From: Platynereis dumerilii
Taxonomy: Eukaryota > Annelida > Polychaeta > Phyllodocida > Nereididae
Direction: 5' to 3'
Assembly (NCBI GenBank): GCA_026936325.1
Contig: JAPTHN010000149.1
Coordinates: forward strand, 496,001-560,000
Length of the DNA: 64,000 bases
Shown: positions 48,391 to 61,021 of the stretch, in pieces
Layout of the letters: the number at the start of each line of letters is the position of its first letter
How positions within the stretch are numbered: position 1 is the stretch's first letter
The notes under the pieces: generated by a model
Database searches by the model: none
What the model was told of the DNA's origin: nothing
What the model saw: only the letters and a program-made list of their open reading frames with translations
Made by a program: the position numbers and the translations under genes

Positions 48391-51023
48391 CACGAGAAGC
48401 CAACAATGAGGTTGTTTTAAATGAGAACTGCACAAGTTTTCATGTTAATTCAGCTACATGACGTTGTACATACTTGTAATCCATTACATTTTTCTTGACC
48501 CCAACGTTGTTGTTTTGTTGTTGCAATTTTTTAGTTGTTTGGTGTTTTTTTTTTTCAGGAGCATTATCACTGCCACTGATAATGAGGGAACAAAAATATC
48601 CTTCCACTTTATTTGTGCTGTAGACCTTCCTTACCCAACCCGATTGTAGGGTGGTAAATAAAACATCACTCACTCACTTGTGCTACATCAGAGATGCCAA
48701 TTTGCAGCTTTCACAATAAATTTCACAAATAATTTTATTTTAATCTTGTGCTGAGTGCTCTTTTTATCCAAAACTACTATTACTCGTATATGTTTGTATC
48801 AATATGCTCACTTGATTTTAGCTATTTATAACATGTGTATAATCAATTTTATGTATATATTTAATCTTGTATATAATTAATACTATTTTTATATATTTTA
48901 TTAAACTTTTCCCCATTTACAAATGACATATGTATCAATTGTGATATTTATAGATGTCAATAAAAGAATATATAATAAACCGGATAGCTCATACTCCATA
49001 CTCACAAGTTTGTCATCCTCATATATCCATATTTCAGGTTTTCACATCTCAACTCACCTGTAAAAAAAGAAACAAATAATTAAATCACAGAAACCATTCA
49101 AACATTCATCTACATATTGTTGTTTTGAACAAAGTCACAGCCAAAGCAAAAAAATATAATGGTTCTCAGATCAACTGGAATCATGAAAAAAGTAAAAATA
49201 CACTTAGGTCTATATCCTCAATTTCACAAATGGCCAATTTACCCCAATGATATTATTGATAAACTAACCCCCGATATCCCCTTTATAAAGAAATCAAGAG
49301 CATTCTGACTCTGCTTCTTTTTCTTCAGTTTTTACCCCAGAAAAAATCAATTTTTTCCCCGAATTCTTGAGGATTATCAAGAAACAAAGACAGTATCTCA
49401 ACATGTGTCATAAATGATGCGCCTTATCCATAAAGCTGTCAGAATGGTTTCCCAGTTTCAGTGTTGTCAGTCAAGTTTGATTCTTGTCTGCATGTGATAT
49501 GCCGAAAGACTGAAGGAGAATTTCAAGAAATCTAATCAATTTCCACTTAGCCATGAGAGGTGTGGAGGAGCATCCCATATCAAAACCAAAACAGACTTAT
49601 TGACTGAATGTAAGCCAATGCTTGTGTTTTCTTTTATTTTCTTCAATCTTTTCTTTTTGCGGAAACAGTAAAAAAAAAAAAAAAGACAAGGATGAATTTA
49701 ATCAGTAGGCATTGAGTCACTCCCCTCCTTCAAGATTGAGATTGCTGCCAATTCATATTTCAAATCTGGCATCAAATAACCTATTTTGTTCTTTATTCTA
49801 TCTTAACTTCAAATGCAAATAGGAAATATTTTGTGACTAAAACCAAACTTTCCACTCAGACTTGCAGAGTCTTTATTGAAAGTTTTTATGTTAGTATTCT
49901 CTGCGACTTTATTCTTTAAGATCTTTGTATCATAGAACAAAGTCCTATCTTTCTCGCCAGGGCTTTCAGGATAAAACTACTTACAAAACATGGTGCTTCT
50001 TCAGTATTATAGAAAGATGCTTTTATGTTTGGCACTTCAAATTGGGTGGATTAAGTTTTGATATTTGCAGATCACAATTGTATTTAATGGTTGTAGTGAA
50101 TTGAAAACCACGAATTCATGAGCATGCATGTATTGTTTCAGCCAGAACATTGAAACACTCAGTGGAGTACGGCCTGAATGTGCAATAGAACCATGCAGTC
50201 AGCTCTTGGTGAGGTGAGAGGAGCAATATGTCTGTATGTTGTGCATCCAGGAGACTGATGTGTCTCATTAGCCCCAGTAATGTAACAGTCTCCTTTTCCC
50301 TTCTCTTCCCTTTTTCTTTATGTGAGAAGAGTCTTCATCATCCTTGTGACAAATTGACCAAGCCAAGGTATTCCTAAAGGCAGGAAATTGTATGGAATTC
50401 CGTCCCTAAGTATACCATAAATCTCCCAATGTGCTTGTAGAGGCCTTCAACAGAAGATGAGCCACAGGGCAGACCATCCTCTCAACCGTATTATGAAAGC
50501 CTTGGAGAATGTTGTGATTCGGAGGAGGACAAAAAGAAAGAATTTCTTTCATTGCAATAATAAGGAGAAGATCAGAGAGGAGTAAAGCCTTGACAACCCG
50601 CAGTGCCCAAATTTAAGGAAGGAAAAGATTCTGCTCAATATATGAATGTTTGAATGACCCAACTTGGCAAAAGAGGAGTGTTCTTCTCATCTCAATCACC
50701 AAACCATGTAATTGTCTATGGTTGATCTGCTTGATTTCATGATACACCCTAAGGAAGAAAATGTATTTGCTTTTTCGGTTTTAATAACTTTATGGGTTTT
50801 TCTTATAGGAGTGCGATATTCTCAAAACATCGTGTTCATGACTACAGATCAATGTTATTTCTACACAAGTTCCAATTGGAATGATATATGGAGGAGAATC
50901 CTAAAAACTTATGGCAAATAGCTATCAATGTTTATTGTTTAATCCATCAAGAATTCACCTTGGAACCATAAAATGAGTTTCCATGATAGATATAAACTTT
51001 AATTGGAGAAATAAACTAGTTCT
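48391..51023. other. Non-coding stretch with block G copy 2
   Basis: No gene is supported. It holds poly-T and poly-A tracts (about 48546 and 49670) and block G copy 2 at 50090-50545. A 53-bp minus-strand segment at 49005-49057 lies between an acceptor-like TTTTTTTACAG and a strong GTGAGTATGG donor, but its peptide is not recognisable. Confidence 0.35.
50090..50545 (+). repeat. Duplicated block G, copy 2
   Basis: Matches 39690-40500 in order and orientation. Confidence 0.6.
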
Positions 51024-51027
51024 GTAG

Positions 51028-51856
51028 TGTTGCCGTAAAGTTACGTAGTTTCTATAGAATTCTGTTAGAATCTAATTATGTGAATTAGGAAAGGTTTGAC
51101 TATCTGTCCATCCACCAGATGGCATAAAAATAGCTTTCCCACAGTTTAGGCCACAGTGAGGCATTGCTTTTCACAAACTGCAATAACTGCCACCTTGTGG
51201 TCAGTTTGCTAACAACTCAGTTTCAAAATCTTCTGGTATCATTGAACATCAGTCAGCCAAAGGGGTTGGAGCTCTCTTGAGTCCCCAGTGCTGTTTAACA
51301 TGCAACACACTCCAGGTTAAAATGTAAGTTTACTTTAATTACTCATTTTGTTAATTAATGCTTCCATTTGGAATTAATTAATAGACACACTTAGTATATT
51401 TATTACTGTATTTCCTATGTATATTATGCAACTCTTCACATTTATTTCTGTGGAATATATGCCACATTTAGCATAATTAGGCACAATTGTAACTCTGGGT
51501 ATCTATTTAGGTATTCTGGAATGGATAAGGAACTTGTCCATTTATCCGGGTTCTATGCTGGTTCAATGCTCTAATGCTTCAACTTAAACATCCAAACAGG
51601 GTATGTTGATTAATAGAATCAGTTTATTGAATGTTATTTATGTGATTATTCTTTATGAACTTAGTACATTTAGGAAAAGTAGTGATGAACCGCTTGTTAA
51701 CTATTTGTACAATGTTTCAGGTGTTTTTCGTATGGTTTCCATATGGTATGGAACTGAATTGGGTTGGTTCTCCTGTGAACTTTCTTCGTGAAATAAATAA
51801 TGGAACGAACGTACGACTTTGGTTTCCTTTAACCCGTAATGAACCTATCGGCAACA
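51028..51856 (+). repeat. 5' LTR of the gypsy element
   Basis: 829 bp, TG...CA ends with an 8-bp inverted terminus. Short open frames within it are repeated exactly in the 3' LTR and are not genes. Confidence 0.95.
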
Positions 51857-51857
51857 A

Positions 51858-54800
51858 ATGGCGCAGTTCACAGGAATGCAGTCACCAGTGGATACAGTGG
51901 TTAAGTGTCAGTCCGCTATTGAAGTGCCACCAAGGGGAATGGCCGACTTTCATGTCTGGAGCATTAGGCCTCAGAAAGGTGAAAAATGGTTGGTTAGTGA
52001 TGATGACTTAGCACTTCCTGGTGGAGTGGTGGTTACTCCGATTCTTGTTTCTGGAGATCAGACAGATCCAATTACTGTTACCATTAATAACATGTCTGAT
52101 AAGTCTGTTGTGATTCCGCCGGGCACAGAGGTATGCCATGCTGAGGCAGTGCAGACAATGACTCAGGTGAGTAGTGAATGTTTGGACTCGCAAAAACAAT
52201 TCTTTGAGTTATTTGATCTAAAACAAATGCATCAAAATTGTGATGATGTTCAGCTTCAGAAAGTGAAAGAATTGTTATGCGAGCACAAAAATACCTTTTC
52301 TCTTCACGATTTTGACATTGGTAAGGCCAAGGGCATTTACCATGAGATTAATCTAACAGATCAAAAGCCCTTCAGGGAACGTTACAGGAGGATTCCGCCT
52401 TCTATGCTACAAGAGGTAAGAGATCACATTTCTATGATGCTGGACTGTGGAGTAATTAGACCCAGCCAGAGCCCATACGCTTCTCCAGTAGTACTAGTCA
52501 GGAAGAAGTCGGGCGCTCTTCGATTTTGTATTGATTTTCGCAAGCTTAATGCATCAACTCTCCGTGATTCTTATGGTCTTCCAAGGGCTGAGGATTTGTT
52601 TGACAGACTTTCTGGTGCCTGTTGGTTCAGCACCCTAGATTTAAAGAGTGGGTACTGGCAAATTGAAATGGATCCAAGGCATAAACATCTCACTGCCTTT
52701 ACTGTAGGCCCTCTCGGCTTTTTCGAGTTCGAAAGAATGCCATTCGGCCTGTCGAATTCAGGAAGTAGTTTTCAGCGCATGATTGAAAGATGCATGGGTA
52801 ATGATTACTTAGAAATGTGTCTCCTGTATTTGGACGACATTATTGTGTTCAGTAAGTCATTTGAGGAGCATTTGGAACATGTGCGTCACATCCTGGAACG
52901 GTTGCGTGACTTCGGACTCAAGGTGAATCCAAGTAAGTGTTCTTTCTTTTGTACTGAAGCTAAATTTCTTGGCCATGTAGTCTCTGCAGAGGGATTGCAT
53001 GTGGACCCAGAAAAAGTGTCGGCAGTAGTAGATTGGGAGGTCCCCAGTAATCAGCAAGAACTGAGACGATTCTTAGGATTTTCTGGGTATTATCGAAGAT
53101 TTATCGAGAATTTCTCTTCGATCTCTGCTCCGCTGCATGCGTTGCTCAGAGGAGAATGCTTCAAAAAGAAAGGTAAGCGACGTGTTGATCTTCCTGAATT
53201 TTGTTGGACAGCTGTACATCAAAATTGTTTTGAAACGTTGAAAGCTGCAATTACTACAGCTCCGGTTCTGGCATTCGCAGATTTCAGTAAACCTTTCGAG
53301 CTCCATGTAGATGCTAGTCTAAATGGACTCGGCGCCATATTGTATCAAGCTGACCAGCAAGGGAAGTTACGTCCCATTGCTTTTGGTAGTCGTGGTCTTA
53401 GACCATCAGAGGTGAATTATCCAGCTCACAAACTAGAGTTTTGTGCACTGAAATGGGCAGTGACAGAAAAGTTCAAGGACTATCTGTATCACTCAAGTGT
53501 GCGGATCGTGACGGATAATAATCCTTTAACGTATTTGACCTCTAGTTTGAAGTTAGATGCCACAGGGCATAGGTGGGTCGCAGAATTGGCCAACTATAAT
53601 TTTGATATTGTGTATAGGCCTGGTGCCAAGAATGCAGATGCAGATAGTTTGTCTCGTCGCCATGAAAGGTCTGGTGAAGCTATTCAAGCGGATACGGTAA
53701 GAGCTCTTCTTCAAGGTTCAAGTAGTCCTGATGTTGCTTGTTTGTATAGTACCAATGTTCCGGATGATCTTGGAAATGTGACCGCTGTGATGACGAAGGC
53801 AGAGTGGAAGACTGCACAGCAAGAAGATCCAGTGGTCAGTGCAGCAATCGACAAGCTTCTGGGTAAACAGGTTCCTAGAAAACAGCAGTGCGGAGACACC
53901 AGGATCCTGCTGAAGACTAAGGGCCTTATGCTAGAAGAGGGAGTGCTGTACAGGAAGAAATGTACTGAGAAGGGTGACGTCAAGCAGTTGGTTTTGCCAG
54001 AAAAGTGGAAAGAAAAAGCTTTCCATAAGCTTCATGATGAAATGGGTCACCTGGGTAGGGACCGTGTCTATGAACTATTCAGTGGCAGATTTTTCTTCCC
54101 AAGAATGCAGAATCAAATTTCATTGTGGTTGAAGAATTGTGAAGTGTGTTACAGGAGAAAAGCTTCAACAAAGCAGGTTGCTCCATTAGTCAACATTGAA
54201 TCTTCGCAACCCATGCAAATTGTGTGCATTGATTATCTGTCTCTGGAAAGGTCAGTTGGTGGATATGAGAATGTGCTGGTAGTGACAGATCATTACACGC
54301 GCTACGCCAAAGCCATTCCAACTAGAAATCAGACAGCAACTACAACAGCTCGTCATTTATTTGATTTAATGATCAATGATTATGGGTACCGGAGAAGCTA
54401 CACAGCGATCAAGGTCCCGCGTTCGAAAGCCGTGTGATCAAAGAACTCTGCAAGATGTTGGGTGTCCATAAAACGCATACAACTCCTTATCACCCAATGG
54501 GCAATGGGCAGGTAGAACGTTTTAATCAGTCACTCATTAATCTACTGTCCACCCTGCCTGAAGACAAGAAGTCCAGATGGCGTGAATACATTGGCCCTAT
54601 GGTTCATGCGTACAATTGCACAGTCAATGATGCAACTGGGTATTCGCCATTCTATTTAATGTTTGGAAGAGAACCAAGACTTCCCATTGATGTTGAATTT
54701 GGCATTGAGTCTGATGAAGATCAGCGAAGTTACACCGAATATGTGAAGAAAATGCAAGAACGGCTGGAGCATGCATACAAACTGGCTTCCGACCATATTA

Positions 54801-55513
54801 CGAGACATCAAGCTCAAGGTAAGCGTTTCTATGACAAAAAGGCAAGAGCAGCTACCGTCCGAGTTGGTGATCGAGTGTTGGTAAGGAAAGTGAGGTTTGA
54901 AGGTACACATAAATTGGTGGATAAATGGGAAAAAGATGTTCATGTTGTTCTAAGTCAACCTGACGAGAGTATCCCTGTGTTTGAAGTCCAACCAGAAATT
55001 GGAGTTGGCAAGGTTCGAAGGTTACACCGCAACTTACTGCATCCTTTTGTCTTGAGTAAGAAGGACCAGGAAGCAGTTCTTGAGTTAGAATCTGACCTAG
55101 AGTCAGATGATGAGTCTGATAATGAGTATTTGCCTCCTTGCATCAATACCAATGTAAGGGAGCTAGTAGGCAATGGTCGTCAGGGGGAGGGTGTTCGGCA
55201 AGAGCCGGTTCAAATTCCTCATGTTCAAGTTCCTCAGGTAGCTGGCCCAGGGCCACAACCCCAAGCCCAAGCTAGTGGTATAGGACAGGATACTGATGCC
55301 TCTGCAGAAGTTGATTCTCCTTTAAATAAAGATCCTGTAAATGCTCCAAGAAGGTCTCAAAGAGAAAGAAAGGCTCCTGCCTGGATGACCTCAGGAGATT
55401 ATGTAACAAATTTTCAGCAAACTAATGACACTGCTGGACCTGATCTTTCTTTAACTTGCAATCAGCAAATGTTGCTGATCAAAATGCTATTGAGTCATGT
55501 GATGCCAAATTAA
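51858..55513 (+). pseudogene. gypsy pol region (RT, RNase H, integrase)
   Basis: Domains in order: a linker before RT (about 51900-52200), reverse transcriptase (about 52350-53000, with the Y-L-D-D site near 52827), RNase H (about 53280-53650), integrase zinc-binding H-H-C-C region (about 54030-54150), integrase core (about 54220-54720) and a basic C-terminal module with a GPY/F-like shape (about 54840-55060), then an acidic, Pro/Gln-rich tail. The Y-L-D-D motif and the single RT-RNase H-integrase order place it in Ty3/gypsy. It is kept here as a fossil coding region, not as an intact gene. Confidence 0.9.
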
Positions 55514-55735
55514 TTGTATTTGAAATGTGTGGTTATTGAATATATGAGGTGGTTTAATTTTGAAACTTGATTTTTGGATAAGAATTACTGTTCTATCAGT
55601 TGGTTTTCATTTAATTAACTTTTATTTTGTATGTTTATTGTTCTATTGATTGAAAATGTTTTGTTATAAATTTTTGTATTAATTTGTGTTCTCTAAGGTA
55701 ATGACGAGGACGTCATTTATTAACAAGGGGGAGTG

Positions 55736-56564
55736 TGTTGCCGTAAAGTTACGTAGTTTCTATAGAATTCTGTTAGAATCTAATTATGTGAATTAGGAAA
55801 GGTTTGACTATCTGTCCATCCACCAGATGGCATAAAAATAGCTTTCCCACAGTTTAGGCCACAGTGAGGCATTGCTTTTCACAAACTGCAATAACTGCCA
55901 CCTTGTGGTCAGTTTGCTAACAACTCAGTTTCAAAATCTTCTGGTATCATTGAACATCAGTCAGCCAAAGGGGTTGGAGCTCTCTTGAGTCCCCAGTGCT
56001 GTTTAACATGCAACACACTCCAGGTTAAAATGTAAGTTTACTTTAATTACTCATTTTGTTAATTAATGCTTCCATTTGGAATTAATTAATAGACACACTT
56101 AGTATATTTATTACTGTATTTCCTATGTATATTATGCAACTCTTCACATTTATTTCTGTGGAATATATGCCACATTTAGCATAATTAGGCACAATTGTAA
56201 CTCTGGGTATCTATTTAGGTATTCTGGAATGGATAAGGAACTTGTCCATTTATCCGGGTTCTATGCTGGTTCAATGCTCTAATGCTTCAACTTAAACATC
56301 CAAACAGGGTATGTTGATTAATAGAATCAGTTTATTGAATGTTATTTATGTGATTATTCTTTATGAACTTAGTACATTTAGGAAAAGTAGTGATGAACCG
56401 CTTGTTAACTATTTGTACAATGTTTCAGGTGTTTTTCGTATGGTTTCCATATGGTATGGAACTGAATTGGGTTGGTTCTCCTGTGAACTTTCTTCGTGAA
56501 ATAAATAATGGAACGAACGTACGACTTTGGTTTCCTTTAACCCGTAATGAACCTATCGGCAACA
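55736..56564 (+). repeat. 3' LTR of the gypsy element
   Basis: 829 bp, apparently the same sequence as the 5' LTR throughout. Confidence 0.95.
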
Positions 56565-56568
56565 GTAG

Positions 56569-57238
56569 TGCCAGAACAGGTGTAGAAATCAACATACTTC
56601 CGCTATCTGAGTGGTATATGGGTGAATATAGTTTTATGGATATTTGACCAAAGAAAAAATGGCCAAGTCTGAAGAAAGTGTCAGTAGTTTTTGACCGGAA
56701 TGATTGGAGAGAATGGTAACACAAATATTCTTATTTTTTTTTAAAACAGGAGTTTTCTTTGAATTTATATTCAAGGTAACTATCTGTCAATCACCCAATC
56801 CAATATACTCTATGTTTAAGAGAATGCAGCTTTCCGTTCACAGAAATGGAAAAAAGAATTGAGTTCAGGTAGAAAAATACAATGATTATCCAAAATAATG
56901 AGCACAAGCATGACAACGGTGCAAAATGATATTCAAAATTACATATACCAAGAAATAGACTTATTTTGAAAGATAAAATATAGCTTGGTTTAAATTAGAG
57001 TAGCTGCGCCAATGGCAATGAATGAATATTATGAAAGACCCCATTTGGGGGTGAGCCTTTTGGTGTGAGCCACTGGCATGCGCCACAAATCACCCAACTT
57101 TTCTGAATGGGTCCTTGGTCTCAGTGACACTCTCACAGGGCAGCGAGAAAGACAAGACAAGATATCAGTTGCTCACTATCTGATATGAGGACCACAACAA
57201 TGAAGCAAAGACACCCACAAACCATGTATTACTGGTAA
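56569..57238. other. Non-coding stretch
   Basis: No gene or repeat is recognised between the gypsy element and the SINE. Confidence 0.4.
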
Positions 57239-57438
57239 TAGATGGATGGATGGATGATTGGGGCTTCATGTCCTGCGTTTATGCACTTGGTAGGCTAATT
57301 AGGACAGGAGGAGAACACGGCTATGAGGCGATGGATGAATGAAACAGCCGGCCAACATAGGCCCAGGTGACCCGGCAAGAACTGGATTCGAACCCTTGAC
57401 CTAGCGATTGGCAGCTACCACTAGACCCATCGTCCCCC
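57239..57438 (-). mobile_element. tRNA-derived SINE
   Basis: On the minus strand the head is tRNA-like, with an A box TGGGTCTAGTGG (57418-57429) and a perfect B box GGTTCGAATCC (57384-57394), the two internal promoters for RNA polymerase III. A tRNA-unrelated body follows (GGCCGGCTGTTTCATTCATC), and the 3' end is a (CATC)n tail, GATG repeats on the plus strand. A SINE of this kind is copied by a LINE in trans. No target duplication was resolved because of the repetitive tail. Confidence 0.85.
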
Positions 57439-58289
57439 ACAGTATTACTGATGAACATCACAAAACAGAAACATACGGGTTCATACGGGTTGATTTCCAT
57501 GTTAGTCAAAATTGGTGGCCAAGAAGCAGAACATTTAACCATGTGACTACCAGAAAAATATGTTATAGCCGAGAATTAGTGCATATATGCACATTATGCA
57601 GAGCTTCTATGCATAGTGGAACAGTGCAATGCTTTCTTTTCTTGGAAAATTCGGTGCAAATTGCAGCACAGTGCATAATGGATAATGCGTTTGTCTCATA
57701 ACACATTTTCTGGCCAGTATTTGATAGGCAAAAAAGGAATTTTTATGAAGTCTGGATTGCATGGCACCAGCATTTGCAGGTCAAAACATAATACTCTATA
57801 ATCTGCCAAGCCGAAAATAAATCCTTTCACATTCAGTGAAAAAGTTGCGCTCATTCAACTAATGGACTTGCTTATCATTCTAGTGCAGTATCTCCTAGAA
57901 GGTGAGAAAAGTGCAATAGAATATCACTTGCACTGTATAAAGAATAAATGTAGTGTTGCACCTGCTGTATTGACATGGTTAGCTCCAACACACCATATCA
58001 TATTCAGTCTAAATCTATTCATAAGAATGCCTGATTGCTCAAGTAATGGTCAAACAGGGATTTTTAAAAGTCAGAAGGAATAAATCAGTACCATACATGT
58101 GACCAGATGATGCTACATTCATGCACAATCTCTTCATCAAACTAAAAAGAATCTGTACTACTGCGGTAAAACAAAATGTGCAACATGAAAAATTGTGGTC
58201 AATGTCTTTTTATTAATTTTAGCATTGCAGTGAATTGCATGATTGAACAGATCACTACACTGGATGTTATCTTTTTTAAGTAGCATGAT
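57439..58289. other. Non-coding stretch
   Basis: No gene is recognised. Short open frames are unrelated to anything I know. Confidence 0.4.
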
Positions 58290-58892
58290 CAGGGCCGGAT
58301 CCATTTCTTGAGCATTTGAAGTTTTAGTTTGCTTATGCTCAAGACTACAAATTGTTGTTTTATTGTTATGCTCCTTTTAGAAAGCCACCATTTTCACTAA
58401 TAAGTAAATAGATTAAAAAAATCAATGACTCGATTCACCTACTGTAAAGATTTTTTAAAAGCTATTCCTATTTATTGATTACTCATTAAAATTATTGTTG
58501 TCACCATGGTAAACAGAGAAAATGTATCATCATGGCCAGAACCCACCACACTTGTAGCTACTTTTAAAAAAAAAAATTTGTTCCTGTTCCAGACCGATTT
58601 CTATTGAGAGAGTGAAGTATATCCTCTTATTTTTTTGGTTAAACAACATAATCAGCTGTGATAGAATAGTGTTAAAAAAATGTCTATGCCCTTTACAAGC
58701 TTTCTGTGCAGGAGATCTCAGAAAAAGGTTCTGTCCTTTTTTACATCATTTGGGCCTATACAACTATATCATTGTTACATGAAATCTGCATTTTTAATAT
58801 TTCGTAAATTTTTGGTTAATTTCAACCTTTCAAGGTGGGGGCCTCAGTGTCTCATTGTGCCCAGGGCCTCCTAGACCCTGGATCCGGCCCTG
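58290..58892. mobile_element. hAT-like MITE
   Basis: The left end CAGGGCCGGATCCA and right end TGGATCCGGCCCTG are inverted. The right arm has the usual GGGGGCCTC...GGGCCTCC wording of animal hAT ends. The flanking 8-mers AGCATGAT and AACATATG are only partly alike, so the target duplication is decayed. There is no transposase in the 603 bp. Confidence 0.7.
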
Positions 58893-59604
58893 AACATATG
58901 GTACAAAGAAGTTGTAACAAGTATGCTCTCCAGAAGGTGGTGCCACCTATGTGCGGATATTTGAAGTGCTCAGTTGTGCAGCATTTTGCAAAGACAATAG
59001 TCTGAATAGATTTCTTTCGACAAGGCTTTTTCTCCTTCTTTGTATTTTAGGACCTGGGCATTCTACTATCAAAAAAGAAATATTAAGACAATACACAGTG
59101 CATCAGTACTACATGCAATTCTATTGCTTGCAGAAAAGTAGATTAAAAAAAGAAGAAGTAATTTCAGGCCAGTGGGTTAGTTGTTAGACATATTTTGAAT
59201 GCCTAAATTATGATTGTTTCTCAGAATTATAGTTGGAATGCCAATATGTTCTTTTTAAAAGAAACTCTGTGCAGCTGACTCTTTGGCAAATCAGTATCAC
59301 AATGATAACTGGAAAGCTTTTAATGGTTTGATAGTTATGTTTGTAGCTGTTTCTGTTTTTCACAGCCAACAATCACAATAGGATCAGCAAATGCCTCATC
59401 AGTGATATTTATTGAATACTTTGTCAAAGCAGGATCATGGTTGATCAGTCAGTTAGACACTCAGCCATTGGCTGAATGTCTTCATGACCTTTTCTGTCCC
59501 AATGTTTCAACCTAGATCTGATCTACCAATTAGATGAGACACTGAGGTCACCCAGGGCTTCTTGCAGGATCACTGGATGGACTAGTGAGAAACCTTGTCA
59601 ATAT
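58893..59604. other. Non-coding stretch
   Basis: No gene is seen. The part near 59555-59615 resembles 590-680. Confidence 0.35.
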
Positions 59605-59674
59605 TTATATATATATATACATTTATTTCACACACAAATTATGGTGTACAAGCAATTGCATAAGTCACAGAAGA

Positions 59675-60621
59675 TTATTTAATACATAAATATTGAAAAA
59701 ATTCAGAAAAAATTGAATTGTCTTTTAATTCTTTGATTGCCTGGACCGTACATCTGTCCTCTTGTGAACAGCGCAACCGGAAACTAACAAGTGTCTGCAC
59801 AAATGGTAGCTTCGAAACATCAATCCCACACGAGCGACTTATCAGTCTCACATTCCGGCCAATTATAGAGTCTGCACATTTTAAACCTTTTAGGGCAATG
59901 TACCTCACCAGATCGTTTGCACTGTTCATCATTGTTTGCAGCATTTTGCAGCTCCGACCGAATATCTCAGTTTCTGAATGGGGCACATCAGCAATAAGGG
60001 GAAGGAACCTTGTGTGAGTCTGGAATGGGAGCATCAACAGTCTACGTATTCCTCTGTTCCACACTCGAAAGAATTCTGGGATGGCCTTGTCACTTAAATC
60101 CCAGGCCTGGCAACCATAAAAGTGACAACATTGAGACCGGAATGTGAGCATCTTCACATCCTTTGGAGCCAAACCCAATGTTGCAACTAGGGTAATCGTT
60201 CTACCAATAAAGTCTCCCCTCTTCACACTTATTTCCCTAGCTTTACTGAGATCTGCTGACAGCGTGTTTCCCAGGTGCTTCACATGTGATGTCCATGATA
60301 ATTTACTCCCTGCTAAGATTATATCAGGATACAATGCTGGTCCTGTCCGTTTAGAGAACATAACACACATTGACTTCACAGGATTATATTGCATACCGTA
60401 CTGCTCTCCATATTGTTCACAGACTCTGATCATTTTTCGTAATCCAACAACACTCGGACACAGTAAAGTTAGATCATCGGCATAGCAGATGGCACCAGCG
60501 AAATGTGAGCCAACCCAGCAGCCGTGTCCCTCTTTCTCAAGTCTGTCTAATAACTCGTCCATGTACACGCAGTATAACACTGGCGACGCAATTCCACCCT
60601 GACGGATCCCATTGCATGTTA
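59675..60621 (-). pseudogene. LINE B reverse transcriptase, C-terminal piece
   Basis: The frame starts just inside the insertion site with TCNGIRQGGIASPVLY (RT motif B) and continues with CYADDLTLL, the catalytic Y-A-D-D motif. Thumb and connection follow, to a stop at 59675. No frame break is seen over more than 300 codons, so this copy is fairly young apart from the insertion. Joining it to the upstream piece across one TTA gives SDYFLTCNGIRQGGIASP, the expected spacing for this region. Confidence 0.85.
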
Positions 60622-60791
60622 CGGGGGGCGTCCACTAGGGCCAGGACAAGACCAGTAAGCATCAGGAAAGTGAAATTGACAATTCCCCATCCCTTCAGCA
60701 CGTTGTCCTGGTCTTCCTGAAGCCTTCCTCATGCTGTCCTCGTCTTTCCTGAACCCTTCCTGTTGCTTCAGCGCCTTCAGCAGAGGCAAAC

Positions 60792-60839
60792 ATTTCAGCG
60801 TCCAAATTTTGCTCCAGAGCAAAATTTGGACGCTGAAAT
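60792..60839. repeat. Perfect 48-bp palindrome
   Basis: The 23-base arms ATTTCAGCGTCC...TTGCTC and their exact reverse complement are separated by two bases (CA at 60815-60816). It lies in the left arm of the TTA-flanked element and shares the TTCAGCG wording of its short repeats. It would form a strong hairpin in DNA or RNA. Confidence 0.95.
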
Positions 60840-61021
60840 TGATTTCCTGGTACCTTCAGCGACTTGTCCTTGTTGTCCTGACCATGTCCTGAAGGCTTCC
60901 TGGCTTTCCTGAACCCTTCAGGAACCCTTCAGCATCTTCTTGAAGCTGTCCTGGACCCTTCTGCGCTGCTGACAGCTTCAGGAATGTTCAAGAAGGCTTG
61001 CTGAAGGTATGCTGAAGGCTA

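Larger units (their letters stand above)
51028..56564 (+). mobile_element. Ty3/gypsy LTR retrotransposon, recent
   Basis: A 5.5-kb element with two 829-bp LTRs that begin TGTTGCCG and end CGGCAACA. A GTAG target duplication lies at 51024-51027 and 56565-56568. A primer-site candidate (TGGCGCAGTTCACAGG) follows the first LTR, and a polypurine tract (AAGGGGGAG) precedes the second. The pol parts present are reverse transcriptase, RNase H and integrase. No gag or protease is recognisable and there is no envelope ORF. The LTRs look identical by eye, so insertion is recent. The element is broken, with about two breaks, so any recent movement would have depended on proteins supplied by relatives. 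Confidence 0.95.

Noticed and set aside
49005-49057. Minus-strand mini-exon with a strong GTGAGTATGG donor
   Set aside because: The 17-residue peptide (ELRCENLKYGYMRMTN) matches nothing and no neighbouring exon was found.
51603-52011. Short open frames in the LTRs (51.6 and 56.3 kb)
   Set aside because: They are repeated in both LTRs, overlap each other in different frames, and do not resemble proteins.
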